NCBI GenBank assembly: GCA_002803225.1
Contig: NXFV01001911.1
Location: 62,001-126,000 of the forward strand
Length of the DNA stretch: 64,000 nucleotides
Origin: Gamarada debralockiae
Lineage: Eukaryota > Ascomycota > Leotiomycetes > Helotiales > Hyphodiscaceae
Reading direction: 5' to 3'
In this document: one piece after another, positions 11,528 through 24,800 of the stretch
How the letters are laid out: each line of letters starts with the position of its first letter
How positions within the stretch are numbered: position 1 is the stretch's first letter
Translations under genes and position numbers: made by a program
The notes under the pieces: model-generated
Told to the model about the DNA's origin: nothing
Database searches by the model: none
The model's input: only the letters and a program-made list of their open reading frames with translations

Positions 11528-14336
11528 TTAAAATGGTGTGGACAGACCATTTTTGGAAGCCCGCTTTGAGAACCTATGGTTTCTCTTGGCAGCTTTCTCG
11601 GTTAGCTCTTCTCCTCCTCCGAGGCTGGCTTGGCTCTTCGTTAGGTGGTTTCGACCAGCGCGGTCAGTGACGTTGAAACCTTCCGGGTAGATGCTGTTTC
11701 CGTGGAGGGTGCTACTTGGGCTAGAGACAGATGATGACATGTCAAATCCAGTATCGCTGTTGTATGATCCGACCATAGCTTGAGAGAGTGCGATATCTTT
11801 GGCACGCTCAATGGACTCGATCCATTCTTCAGCTGTGGTCTTCGAAGGGTCTCCTGTTGTGACGGATGTTTTGGAATCTTCAAAAGTATAATGTGTACCA
11901 CGCTGTGAAGAGTTAGGGCTGGAAATAAAGGTAGAGTACGGAATAACTTACAGTGTCCACACACCACACCGTCTGCCCCTTGGCATCAACCTGCGTCCGC
12001 CAGGAGCACTCTGGCGCCAAAAGTGAAATTTCCGTCTTGGTCTTCTTCTCCTCGCCTCCTGCGGCAGCCAAAATGATCCGTGCACTGGATGTCACCATCA
12101 CGAGCCTTTGTCTCTTCTTGGTAGTGCTGCCACCAAAGAATCTTGACAGCCCCTTCTTCTCATGGCCATCGTGCTCACCGTTCTTCGAATTCGGGCTGTG
12201 CGGCAAAGGGTTCGACAACACATTCAGATTTCCAAGCTTCAAGATACGCTCGTTATTTCGTGTCAGGACCGGTGACCATTCAATGTCCAGTTGTGTAGGA
12301 GGGGGAAGTTCGGTGATTATTCTAGGTTGGGGCCGGGCGTTGCCATTTGAAGCGCCCGAAGCCGCGTGCGGCCGTGAGGTTGGGAGAGGTTGTGGTGTAT
12401 TTGAATATCCATTGAGTTTGATGAGTGTAGGTTCCTGTGCTGGTGGAATATATGGCTTTAATCTAGGCGCCTTCATCCGCCACAAATCTCGGCCCCATTT
12501 GATGCCGTCAAAAAACTCGTGGTTCTTGATGTGTTCAATTGACAATCTTCTCTGGGGGTCGAGCACCAGTAGTCGTTCGACCAAATCTCTTGCCGCTGGC
12601 GGAAATCCAGGAGGAAATTCGTAATCCAAGCCAACAATTTTCTGAAATGTCAAATACTCGTTTCCGGCTTTGAAAGGCGGTCGGCCTGTCAAAAGCTGAT
12701 AGATAATGCACCCAAATGCCCACAAGTCACTTGCTTTGCATGCATTCTTGTCTGTCAACAATTCCGGACTGACATACTCCGCAGTTCCAACAAAAGAGCG
12801 TGCTCTTGTCGATTCTTCGTCATCGTCGGCCATTCCGACACCCGGGATATCGATTTGTGGTGCACCCTTTGGCTTCCTTGGATCAGGCAGGAGTTTTGCT
12901 GTTCCAAAGTCCGTGATCTTGATATGCATCTGATCATCCAAAAGTACATTCTCTGGTTTCAGATCCCGATGTATCACCCCTCTGTTGTGCATATGCTCTA
13001 TGGCGTCAAGGATCTGAGCTCCATAGAATCGTGTGCACTCCTCATCAAATGACCCGATCTTCTTCAGTACCCCTAACAGCTCTCCTCCACTCGCGATATC
13101 GAGAACGTAGTAAAGCGATGCACTGTCTTGGAAAGTGTAATATAACCGTACGATCCCCGGATGTTCAATCAATCGGTTGAGCGTATCCTTCTCGATGTTC
13201 ACGTATTTGATCTTTTTCTCCTTGATGATGTGCTTCTTGTCCAAGATCTTCACCGCATACTCCTTCAATGTTTGTCGATCTGTCGCCAATACCACTGTGC
13301 TGTAAGATCCCTCACCAAGATTCCGGCCAAAGACAAAGTCTCTTACACCTTTCTTGACCTGTCGAACAACCAGTTTTCCGTTGGCATCATACTCTTCTCG
13401 AAGGCCAACTGCTGCACCCTTATCTTTCCATTCCTCATTACTAGCCGGTAAAGTTCCCGCACCCTCATACACTGCAGATGGCCCGCCCGAAGGGCCTGTC
13501 CCAGATGGGCCTGCGACAGGGATATCTGTGTGGCCTCCTCCCATTCCTCTCGAACTCCTTCTTGGTGGTAAGGGGCTGTTGCTTGTAGGTATTGGATGTG
13601 CTGGACCATATGTTCTCTCTCTGTGACTCAACTCTCTCGACGGCACACCTGCTTGCATGGCTGTTCCAGCTCTAGAATCGCTTCTTGTTGGTATTCCGCC
13701 ACCTATTGATGATCTTGATGATTCGCTACGTAATCTGTATGAGCCAGGCTCGCGTGTCGGTATCGCATTGGGGGGAGGTTGTGCAGAGTAGACACCCGAG
13801 ATGGGTCGAGCAGCTCCCGGAGGAGGGTAATTTCGAGTGCCGTTCTGCATCGCGTTCGTTTGATATGGGGGAAATAGGGCTTGCTGTTGTGCTTGGTGGT
13901 TCGGAGGCATCGATTGTCGATAGGCCTTGGCAGCTGCTGCGCGTGCTAAGTGTTCGTTTGAGGCTTTCGATGATTCACTATTATTCGAGTCTGAACGAGG
14001 ATTCGATGGTCCTGAGTCGGAGGTTTGTAGCAGTTCTCGTGATGAAGTGGAGGAGTCTGCGGAAGTCTCTCCACGGCGCAGTAGATTGAAGATGGAATGT
14101 CTGCGAGTCTGTGATTGAGGATCGGTGGGAGATCGTGCTTCTCTTGAGATGGGCGAAGGTGAAGAGGGAGTGGACAGGTCGGTTGTTCGATATGGATCGA
14201 GGGTTGAAGTGTTCGTTATGTTTGAATTCGTAGGTACTTCTCGTGAGGCGGTTTCAGGGGAATTATCGTCGTCGTCAGGATTTGCAATGCGCAAGCCACC
14301 AAAAGATTGTGAAAGGCTCAGGTCGTTCTCCATCAT
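11528..14336 (-). CDS. PKH1: PDK1/Pkh-type AGC protein kinase
   Basis: Serine/threonine kinase of the PDK1 family (yeast Pkh1/2, S. pombe Ksg1), an upstream activator of other AGC kinases in sphingolipid and cell-wall signalling. Two exons, 14336-11952 and 11902-11528, give 919 residues. Residues 1-320 are disordered and rich in Ser, Pro and Gln. The kinase domain follows: glycine loop GEGSYS from residue 341, VKILDKKH lysine, HRDLKPEN from 456, DFGTAK, and the activation segment FVGTAEYVSPELL typical of PDK1. A PH-like domain follows at about residues 690-840 (IEWSPVLTRNNERILKLGNL, LVMVTSSARIILA and, across the intron, CVDT joined to RGTHYTFED). The Ser-rich tail ends the protein. Which yeast paralogue it matches cannot be decided; filamentous fungi usually have one or two. 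Confidence 0.93.
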
Positions 14337-16013
14337 GTGGGATCAATGCCCAGCAGAGATGTGGCTGTGGGCCTTGCGACTCCTCGACCCTGGGTTATAT
14401 CATAGCATTTGGGGCCTTGTTCGTACGTGGTTCCCGCGACGGTAAGTGGGAGATCGGAACGGGCCCTTGGACGAGATCTTGGGCTTGATGATAGCAGCCT
14501 TAGGGGAAGTTGACGAGTGCCGCAGGTTATTGCAAGCCAACAGGATTTCTGTATGGTGGAGAGTTCAAGGGCTGGCTGTTGGTTGCCGTCTGCAGGCGTT
14601 TAAACTTGGAAATGTGGTCTTGAGTCGTCCAGTGTTTGTTCTCCCACGTCCTCGTAATCCGGGTCTTCGAGTCGAGGCTGATTGGCCTGGCATTTCCCTC
14701 TGGAACACTAAAATAGACGAGATGAAGCTCAAATAAGTTGCGGTCCAAGCTCGACCGTCGGTACTTTCGTTTTAGCTTCTTTCGTATATTTTTTATATTA
14801 AAATGACTGTGAATATGGGAGTGAAGTTCTACACTCGCTTTAATCGTGTTGGACAGGCATACCTTGTACAAACAACTGGATAACTCCCCCCCTAAATCTT
14901 GAATGCTGACAAGCCCCCGTTGACCGATGACGACCATACGTATACCTCTATACTCTGATACAAGATTTTCTTCTCTTGACTGGAAAGGAGAGTTGACAAT
15001 ACGAGTACTGGCATTGTGCCCACTCTTCTAGAAGCCTGCACTTCGCTTGGATATCTTCCTTCGGTTTGTTTGCTTTTAAATCCCCGAAAGAAGTCAGAAG
15101 AATACGGGTCCCGGATATGGAGTTGGCGAACAGTTGATGATACCGTATTAACTGGGAGACAGATTATCAACCGCTCTATCCGTTTGAGAGACTTGAGACA
15201 GGCATTTCGAGGGCCTTAAAGTTATCCCTGGTACTTGTACATCCTCTGGTTCGATTGTTGAATCAGAGAGAGCGATGGGGGGGTTTTTTATTGCATCTTC
15301 TCTCTTCGGATCCTAAGTTGCTGAAGTAGATTGAGGACCTGATATCTTTGTATTTCGTTTACTACGTCGGAGGCGTATTCCAATCCATGCGGGCTGAGTA
15401 ATTGGGATGCAAGATATCAATTGACATGTCTGTTCTTACGATCAAAGCCCAGGCAGTTAATAGAGCTGCAAACATTTCTTTACATCCTTGGTGACAATTG
15501 CTGGATTGGAGCCAACGAGTTGGATTCCAAGTCCCCAGGAGACTTCTTTCGGGGTTTCCAATCGCTGTTGTGATTGAATATTGACGTCTTATATCTCAAT
15601 TAGTACATAGCAGTTTTATTTGGGATATGAGATATCAAGGCTTTTCCATCTGTTTCAGAGAAGAGAATTGTAAAGACGACATACTAGGTGGCCCCTCTCC
15701 GAATCGCTCGCGTTGAATCAACGATTTGATTCGAGAAGATCCTCATGGTCAGAAGCTGCCATAGAGTTTGTCCTTCGATGCCTAAGACGCAGAGAACGAT
15801 TCATATCTTATGTTCCAATTACTACACTATTGTTGTTCTTTCTGCCGGCGATATTTTGTCTTCCAATACGGGAAGCAGAGGGCCGCTCTTGCCAGTCTGT
15901 GCCAACACCAAGTATGGTAGGTGCCATCCTCCGAAATTGTTTACTACTACTTATGTCGCTTCAATCGTTCAAATCTTCTCAACTTCCATGTTTCCTCCAT
16001 CACCCCTCCAGCC
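14337..16013. other. long divergent intergenic region (1.7 kb)
   Basis: It lies between the divergent kinase gene and the repeat-protein gene and should hold both promoters and long 5' leaders. No conserved coding segment is seen. An ATG at 15911 opens a 47-codon frame overlapping the ATG used for the next gene, so it could act as an upstream ORF. Confidence 0.4.
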
Positions 16014-17813
16014 ATGATCCGGCTCCCAACTTCTGTCCTGACGCTAGGTCCCCGTGATCTAGTGGACTACGAGGATCGCCGCCAGCAGAGAGAACTGGAG
16101 AATGTCAAGCAACAGTTCGCTCGATTCGAAATTGGTGCTGCGGATGAACCAAAATTCGGACGTTCCAGGCAGAATCAAGAATCGTTCAACACATCTGAGT
16201 CATTCGAGACTGACGGCTCACAGTCGCCAAATGCTACAGCTCATGGCCGCAGTTGGGCAGGCGATGGTTATGCAGAGCCGTCATATCCAATTTTTGCAGG
16301 CCTCCCTCCATCCGAGTCTAGCCTCTCACGCGTAGCATCTCCAGAGAATGTCTCTCAGGTGTCTCTGGAAGTACAGCGGCCTTCGTCTCCACCCAAGGAT
16401 GTATTCCACTATGGTGGCTTCCTTGAAAGTCCCACCCAGCATTCTACGGATTACACCCCGCATCATTTTTCGCCCTTCGGTAAATGCTTGTTCTTCAAAT
16501 GGAGACCTGGACTAATGGTATCTCAGCTCTAGAAGATGTGTCTACGCCTCAAAGCCTCTTACTTCCCGGCAGTCGAGTAAGTAATTCTCCAAGCAACTTT
16601 TCCTAGACTCTCCAATCTTTCACCTCTTTTGAGCAATTAGCTGACTCCGAAATATTCACAGGCTGGAGTTCACGCCCGAACACTATCTCGCTCCCCTCTA
16701 TACTTTTCGCAAAACGCATCTAGCTCACTAGAGAGACGCCCTACATCCAGTCTTACCCCACGCGTCGCCTCGCGAGTCGCCAACCACCATACACCCGGAA
16801 TAATTTTCGCTCAACCTGCCCGACGACCAGCTACATTTAGACACCAAACAAATAGCTTTACGTTCGACACATCTGAACTATCCAGCGCTGCGTATGAACC
16901 AGATCGAATGCTCTCTCTATCCAGAACCGACACTACACCTCGACCCTCGCAGGACCTTCGATTGCGTGGTGAGTTACGTGGGAGTTTTTTGACTAGCTCA
17001 CGAGTCTCCTCTGCGGGCGAGGTGCAAGGCACTATGAGCGCCTTTATCTTTTCTTCGCCTCAGCTACCACCACCGTTCTCTATTACTTCACGAAGTGTGT
17101 TGGATGAGGGATCATTACCAGCCAGCCCTGTTCGTTCAACCGGATTGAGCGATTACGAAATACGGGCTGGATCAAGCACTTTGAGGAATCCGGGAACCAG
17201 TCCGGTCATTCGTTCACCTGAACTGAGCAGTTACGAAATGGTGCCTTCAGCCAGCCCTGTCATTCGATCAACTGAACTGAGCAATTCCGAAACGGCGTCA
17301 AGCCCAACCAGTGACAGGCCCAGTCCTGTCAGTCGTCCAACTAGATCGAACGATTTGTTGCGCTCCTCCGCCTCGCGAATTGTGTCGTATTATAGACCGC
17401 ATTCGCCGTCCACACCACCAACTCCAAGGGCCCAATCTCTACGCAGTCGTCGTCAAACTCCGTATAGATACCTAACTGTATACAATGACGCCTTATCGCC
17501 ACACACGCAACCACAAACACCTGCTCATCTACCCGAATTCAGACATCAGTCACGTTACCACCCTGCCTACACAACACCGATCACGAGAGCTACTGGCAGG
17601 GGTATATTCAGTGTTAGCAATAATGATGGACTTCCCGGTCGGTATCAAGTTCCTCCTACTACGCCATCTCGGAGCGCACGCTTCACCTCGCCAGTAGGCC
17701 TTCGAAGTCCTGGTATGCGAGGATTATATGGTGGTAGAGAGAACGGTGATGATGAGCAGAGCTGGGTTGATGGAGTTCGGCTCAGTAATGCGAGTTTAGG
17801 CTTTGGGGCTTGA
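16014..17813 (+). CDS. disordered Ser/Pro-rich repeat protein, unknown
   Basis: I do not recognise this gene. Three exons, 16014-16479, 16527-16576 and 16662-17813, join in frame to give 555 residues. The middle exon codes for only 17 residues. The short N-terminal block (LVDYEDRRQQRELENVKQQF) looks helical; almost everything else is predicted disordered and rich in Ser, Pro, Thr and Arg. Between about 17120 and 17360 there is a degenerate repeat based on SPVIRSxELSxYE (SPVRSTGLSDYE, SPVIRSPELSSYE, SPVIRSTELSNSE, SPVSRPTRSNDLL). Many SP and TP pairs could be proline-directed kinase sites. The start is the first ATG in the continuous frame; a short upstream ORF overlaps it. The gene structure is convincing because the frame is kept across two consensus introns. 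Function is open. Confidence 0.7.
17132..17360 (+). repeat. degenerate coding repeat (SPVIRSxELSxYE)
   Basis: Four imperfect copies of a motif around SPVIRSTELSNYE, spaced about 20-30 residues apart, inside the unknown 555-residue protein. The copies are recognisable at DNA level, for example CCAGCCCTGT before three of them, which suggests duplication followed by divergence. Confidence 0.6.
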
Positions 17814-18678
17814 AGGATGCTGCGGGTGACGGACGGACCTTGGATGATACCCCTGAGAGGGAGGAATGGAGAATTGGTAGACATTGAGCACGGGTTTCGG
17901 CGCTTTTAGTGCATCGTTCATTGAGTTTGAAGGACTAGAAAACACATTTTCAGGCGGGCATTGTTATCCTTGTACCGTAATACCCGAGTTACACCAGCAA
18001 TCGAAGTATGGGATTTTCAATTGTACAATCCGTTTCAGTGATCAGAACTAGGTGCTTTGGATAGCTACAGGTGACCTCGATATCCTTGGATCTGATTCGC
18101 TGAAGTAAGGTGAAAGCTGGAATACAGATCTTCGGTCCTTTGAAAGGGTCCTCTAGGTTCATTTGGGCGGGAGGAATGGAGAATTAGACATCACTTAAAG
18201 CATGTGTTTGTGGAGTTTGAAGAATTTGGTGTTTCGGTCGGTATCATCCTTATACGGAATTGAAGACAATGGAAGTTATAACTCGTATGAAGAAAACAAA
18301 TTAACCTCCTCAAACTCCTCTCAACCGAGTCCTTGCTGTTCTTTTGTAACTGGTGTACAGGGAGACGTTCACACTCCCTGAAGTACGACTTTGTCAGCAG
18401 TCGTGTTAGGACAGTAGAGTTTGTACGAGCACAGAAAGGTTCATCCCACTCTCAATTGATGCCTGAATTATTAGGTGGCAAGATAAGAAATCGAACACAT
18501 CCAGCACTCGTAGCGCCGTATGACGAACTCAGAAATTGGTCAGCGGGGTGGATCTCACGAGGCTCACGCATCACGACTCATTGCGCCATGGCCCAACTGT
18601 ACGCCCGAAGTGGGGGTCTTCAATATATAGACAGATGAATCGTTCTTCAAGCTCAAACAACATCGGCAGACCATACCC
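17814..18678. other. intergenic, 3' region and OPT promoter
   Basis: No gene seen. The right end is the OPT transporter promoter with a TATA box at 18624. Confidence 0.4.
18624..18629 (+). promoter_or_regulatory. TATA box of the OPT gene
   Basis: The sequence CAATATATAG places TATATA 50 bases before the OPT start codon, which is a plausible distance for a fungal promoter with a short leader. Confidence 0.4.
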
Positions 18679-20938
18679 ATGATGGCGCCCGATAGGGGAA
18701 CAACTAGCAGTCCCGACTACCAATCCATCTCGCGCGAGGATGAGAACGATAACGATGCCTCAAATGCTGTCCAGCAGCTCCAGCAGCAGCGACGCCGCAG
18801 CGAAGCGCGCAGATTCATCGCGAACCATGCCAGCGAAGGGCAGAACTTCACTGTGCGCGGGATACTGATCGGGCTGGGCGTCGGATTGATAATATGTTTC
18901 TCGAACATGTATTTCGGTTTGCAAACTGGATGGGTGTCCAGCATGAGCATGCCCTCCTCCCTTATCGGCTTCGCATTCTTCAAGACGCTCTCCAAACACC
19001 TCGATCTACCCTTCACACCCGTCGAAAACGTGCTCGTGCAAACCGTAGCGGGATCAATGGGCACGATGCCATTAGGCTGCGGATTCGTGGGTGTGATGCC
19101 TGCGCTGAACTATTTATTGGAACCGGAGGAACAAGGGCCCATATTCTTGAGTTTGTGGAAACTGGTGCTGTGGTCTCTGGGACTGTGTTTCTTTGGAGTG
19201 GTGTTTGCCGTCCCACTGAGGAGACAGGTTATCATCCGGGAGAAGTTGAAGTTTCCGAGTGGCACGGCGACGGCGTTGATGATTGGGGTGTTGCATGGGA
19301 AAGAGGCTACTGCCGATGGACCTGTTACATTGGAACGCGCAAGAGATCCTACTGCTCGGGAAGATCCGGTGGAGGACGAAGAGGCAGACGTGGAGGAATT
19401 CAACAAGAGCCAGCAGCAAAGCAGCTGGAAATCTAAGATCAAGCTATTGGTCATTTCCTTTGCGATATCTGGTCTATATACACTCGCTACGTACTTCTTT
19501 CCTATCCTCCGCAACTTACCGGTCTTTGGATTTACGCTTGCGGAGTCTTGGTTATGGACTCTCAATCCGTCTCTAGCGTATGTTGGGCAAGGGATTATCA
19601 TGGGCCCAGCTACGACCACGCATATGCTGCTTGGGGCGATTATTGGATGGGGCATCTTGTCTCCTTTGGCCAAGAACAGAGGGTGGGCTCCAGGGTCTGT
19701 GGATGATTGGGAAACAGGCTCCAAAGGCTGGATTGTATGGATCTCTTTGGCAATCATGCTGGCCGATTCGGTCATCAGCCTAGGCTACATTGCACTCAGT
19801 CCAATTGTGATGCACGGTGGAGAATACGTGCGAGAAGCTCAACGAAAAGTCAAGAAGCGGGACTGGAAAGGTCTTCTTGAGATTGGAGTCGCGAAGTCGT
19901 CGAAAGGATACGCTCCAATTATGGGAAGTGAACAACCTCCCACGCCTCTCTCGGAAACGGGGCCTTGCTCGCAAGAGGACCCGTCAATTACCCCTCCGTC
20001 ATTCGATGATCTGAAAGACCTCCCTGAACCAGACGCTCCTCCTGAGCACCTCATCAACAACCGCACAGTTTGGATCGGACTCATCATCTCCATCATCTTC
20101 TGCATAGCAAGCATCCGCATCACTTTTGGAGCTCTGGTTCCCCTATACGCTACCATCACCGCCGTGTTTATGGCCCTCATTCTCTCTATTATGGGCGTCC
20201 GCGCTCTAGGCGAGACAGATCTCAACCCAGTGTCTGGAATCAGCAAACTAGCACAACTCTTTTTCGCGTTCATAATTCCGCAATCGAACAAGAACTCTGT
20301 TCTTATAAACCTCGTTGCTGGAGCTGTCTCCGAGGCTGGTGCTCTTCAAGCTGGCGATCTGATGCAAGATCTCAAGACCGGACATCTCTTAGGTGCAGCT
20401 CCCAATGCGCAGTTCTGGGGCCAGATGATCGGCAGCGCAGTAGGAGCTATCGTCAGTGCTCTAATATATAGGTTATACACAAGTGTGTATGAAGTGCCTG
20501 GCGATCTATTTCAAGTCCCAACCGGATACGTCTGGATCTTCACTGCCAGATTGGTGACTGGAAAGGGACTACCTCCTATGGCAGCGCAATGGGCGCTCGG
20601 TGCTGCAATCATCTTCACGGTCACAACCATCGTACGAATTGTGGGGGCGGGGAAGAAATGGCATCCTTATATTCCAGGTGGGATTGCTGTTGCAGTTGGT
20701 AAGCTCTCTTTTACTCGTTTCGAAAGAGATAGCAGCTGACTTGGGAATAGGCATGTACAACGTGCCCTCGTTCACACTTGCGCGAGCAATCGGCGGCTTC
20801 ATAACCTGGTACTGGCGCTCCTATCGGCGACGAGAAGAGACACCCATCGTGGTTCTCGCATCTGGGTTGATATTGGGTGAAGGAGTCGTCAGTATCGTGA
20901 ATTTAATCTTAGCCAGCGCGTCTGTTCCTCATCTCTAA
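18679..20938 (+). CDS. OPT family transporter, YGL114W-like
   Basis: Polytopic membrane protein of the oligopeptide transporter superfamily. The segment MYFGLQTGWVSSMSMPSSL and its continuation ending IGFAFFKTL are characteristic of the YGL114W/yellow-stripe-like branch, whose fungal substrates are poorly defined (metal chelates or peptides). Two exons, 18679-20698 and 20751-20938, give 735 residues. About a dozen or more hydrophobic segments are visible, interrupted by a cytoplasmic acidic loop (residues about 220-250) and a second large loop (residues about 385-455). Residues 1-45 are hydrophilic and Gln-rich (QQLQQQRRR). Two adjacent ATGs open the frame; the second has the better context, so the true start may be 18682. 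Confidence 0.92.
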
Positions 20939-21829
20939 ACCTCACCTTCTACAAATCTAGACTAGAACAACACAATGCATGAACTCAAACTACATGATTC
21001 AGCTCTCAGCCCAAACTATATTCCGTAACAACTATTTCCAAGCGAAGGTTACACAGACCCGCACCTTAGCTGCGATAACTAGTTGCGATAGGGGCGAAGC
21101 ACCTTCGACCGAAACCGTCGTAGGTTGGCGCTATAACCCTAGGAATAACCCTCGCGGCGCTTAGCCCTAGCTCACCCCAAAGAACTGTTGCTCGTCGCAC
21201 TTTTTAGTTCGTTCCTTGGCTTCGTTTTTAGATGCATTTAATGCATTCCTGCGGCAGAAAACGCTAAAAGCAGGGGACGCGCAACCTTCAAGTGGTGTGA
21301 GCAAGAGACTAACAATCAGCCACAAGTGCGATACAAGGGGCCCGCTGTGCGTCTGACAGGTGAGGCTTTGACTAGTTGACCTTGCTGCTGTTGGTCTGGT
21401 CGGTGGGTGGGTGTGATTATATGCATTGCGCGATGTTTTAGCTTGATGAGATACGAGGGTACGGAGCTTTTCTTGATGGGTTGTGGGCTTGGCGATAGGT
21501 GGAAGATGGGAGCTGGATGTCAGCAACATATCGTGCTGTTACTAGATTAATTCGCAAAGTGCCAGAGTAAAAGTCGGACGGTAAGTCTGGGATACATAGC
21601 CTCGTGAACCATTCCATTCAAAATACAGATCGAGAATTGAACCGCATCGCTATGCAAAGCCTTTCCCGAACCACCATCAAACCACCGCAAGAGTATTAAG
21701 TAAGTATGCGACCAACTCCCCGCCAATGCAATTCCGATCCCAAGTCCAGTCCTAAGTTCCTTCCACCACCTTCACCATTTCCTTTCAGATCTCCATTGAA
21801 CCCATTCCTATATCCTCTAGGCTGGAAGG
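20939..21829. other. intergenic, convergent OPT and RAV1 3' ends
   Basis: Neither strand shows a convincing gene. A small cluster of CCCTA words near 21138-21170 is too irregular to be telomere repeat. Confidence 0.4.
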
Positions 21830-24800
21830 CTAGAACCCAAAATTATCCAATAAAGAACTACTCTCAGGCTCCTCAAACACACTCGGAGGAGGCTGATGCA
21901 TTCCACCATGCACTCCTCCCGACTTCATCTCCATTGGCACAATCGGCATTGGCAGATCCGCTACAACCAGCGAGCTGCGTCTGCGTAGCATTCGTCTCGG
22001 GTCCGCCTCCCCGCCGAGAGTCTTGAAGACTGTTGGGGCGGGGAGCAGGAATTCCCAATTGCGGACTAGATCCAATGCAAGGAGATCACAGCCCATACGA
22101 TCATACAGGCGGGCATTATGGAGCACGAAAGCCCATTCCACCTTTGGTGTGACTTTGGATGCGCCGCGGAGAGTCTGGAGGGTCTTTTGACGGAGCTGAG
22201 AGTATAGCACTACAAGGGCGGGGTCGTCTGTTAGGAAGAGCTTTGCTTGGAGATCTGGAGATTGGGGCGTTTCGAGGAGTGTGTAGATTGGCGACTGCGA
22301 CAAAGTCAGTATAATTCACGGAGAGGGGGAAAGGGGATGGGCTTACGACCAAAGCTCGCACGGCCATATCTCTTCTGTGCAGCATCCAGAACGCCCACGA
22401 TGCCAACCATCGATTACCTTCTTGAGCAGCTAGTGGCAGGACCTTTTCTTCAAGCAGCTCCTTCAGAATGGGCCCTCTTTCGCCTTCGTACACCCGTGTG
22501 ACGGCTATTGCAAGTTGAAGGTCTTTGAGTTGATTCAATATGACATTAATAGCGTCTTTCAGACAGTCTGCCAGTAAGAAGAAGGCGGCAGCATACTCTG
22601 AACCATTCATTAGCAGATTTCGAGGATTACAGTCAGCGTACTCACCATGCCTGTGTTTCCCAAGTAGAGCATATGCGTTTTTCATCGCCGAAGTCTTCCA
22701 TTTTGGATCGCTGAAGTTGTTAGATAGAAGCCTCATCGTCGCAGATTGCTCTTTGTTCCAAGCAGCCATGCGCCATAAGCCCTGAAGTACAGCTTTTTTC
22801 TTCAATGCAAGATAAAATAGACTGCAGTCTATTGGGTTCTTCATGTCGCTCTTGGTGTACTCATTCCGGGCAATAACCTCGAATTGAGCTTTCTGTTCCT
22901 GGGTTAGTAGTATTCAACAAGTCAGAACGAGTATTCCACATACCAAAGCATTATGATCCGTCATCCACATAAACATGCCGCTCTCCCGAGCGTGTTCCCA
23001 CAGCATTTTACCATGGAATTGATGTGATACCATATCTACTAAGATATCCTGGCTGTTACTGTGGTAAGCCCAATTGATCTCTCTCCAGGACAGAAAAATC
23101 TCATTCGTTCGACCTCGGCGAAGGGCATGCTGACGGAAGAAGAGCATGAACCTCGCCGCATTGTCGTCCATGGACCGGCGCTGCTTCTCTACGATCGCCA
23201 CGCACTCCACGATATCAGCTAAATGAATCTGCTCCTGTCGAGAGAGATGTGGCAATGCGACTTTGGTGAGTTTCTCATTGATTGCAGATGCCACGCTCTC
23301 GGTCACGGTTTCGACCTCTTCGTCGTCATCAGAGAAGTTGCCAAAGGACCTTGTCACTTTGGAAGCTGAGATCGTAGAAGATGTGATCTGTAAAAATCAG
23401 TTTCTTCAATGGAAATTTGCAGTGCAAGTCTTACATCATTGGAGGTGTAGAATTCCTCCAGATCCATACCGAGATGATTATCGATGTAATCACCTTCCAC
23501 ATAATATTTCAGCATTTTATGCAAGGCCAAAAGCACGCGCTGAACCACAGCACTTTTGCCGGAGAGTGTACACTGGCCGAGAAACTGAGGATGATACACT
23601 GGCAATGGTCCATTGAGTCGAGTTACCACCTCGAAGAGATCCCAGGCCTTCTTCCGATGAGGGAGCCCAAGGTTGGCCACCACAGGAGCAGATTGATCGA
23701 CTGACTTGTCATAGACAAAGAGTTGGTTTCCGGCCCCGATGATGAGATTTCCTCCTCCCAACCACGTCGAATCGCCAATTGGGTGTGGTGTAATATCACG
23801 AATGTTGAACTCCTGGATCGCGGCCCACGCAGGGCCTTTGTTGAGATAATCATAACGCATCTGGGCGAGCAAGATGACTCGATATCGAAATCCGACAGCA
23901 AGAATAGACTGGTCATCGGGAGTTGAAGTCCAATCTAAGTCTTGAATCGTGTCTTGCGCCTCATAGATTTCAGAAAACTCAAGTTGCGCCCCTCTCACAT
24001 CCCATATAGTCAATTCAGACCTACTGGAATCCACCACAGCAGCCTTCCGTATAGAACTACCACTGGCTAGCGAGATGTTACAAATCCCGGTGTCAACATG
24101 GCAAGTTTGTAGCCAATCCACCCTTTCAGCCTCAAGATCAACCTTGGCTGTCCAGGACCTCAGGACACCCGAGCATGTGTAGGAAATGGCAATATCCCTT
24201 GCAAATGTGTCCAGGAACCCTGAAATCACTGGCGGAGATCCTGCTGGGTCTACAGGTAGCACGTAAGCCAGATCGTCAGATCCGCCCAGGTCAAAGGTGC
24301 AGAACTCGCGAATTGAGCATTCGGCATGACCATCCATTTCCCATATGCTGGCTCTCCTTGAAGGCAAAGTGACGGCCCAAGCGATGCCCTTCATTTTCGA
24401 AGTGATTGTTGCAACATGCGCAACCGGGCCCTCCTTTGTCTCTTCCGGTAGCATAAGGATGCAGAGAGGCTTGCCCTCAATTGAGTATTCGCAGCTCGCA
24501 AGAAAAATAGCCTTGTGGGGTCGGGTATCCCACAATGAGATTCTACCATAATGCAGATATATGACGAACTTGCCTTTCCTCAAGACACATATTCTGTGGA
24601 TGTATTCTTGCTCGGTGATAATGCTTTGGCGATTTATTGACGTGCCTCCTTCGAGATCCATATGTCTCCACACAATACCTTCATTGCCGTCTGTTCGTGA
24701 TACGACTGCTCGTCCACTGACGTTACGGACAATTTTCTTTATGGTTGAAGAATGCCCCGTCCATGTGGCCTTGGACACAAACCTGTCCGACCGCGGTGAT

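Noticed and set aside
21138..21172. Cluster of CCCTA words suggestive of interstitial telomere repeat
   Set aside because: The words are irregularly spaced and not in tandem CCCTAA arrays.
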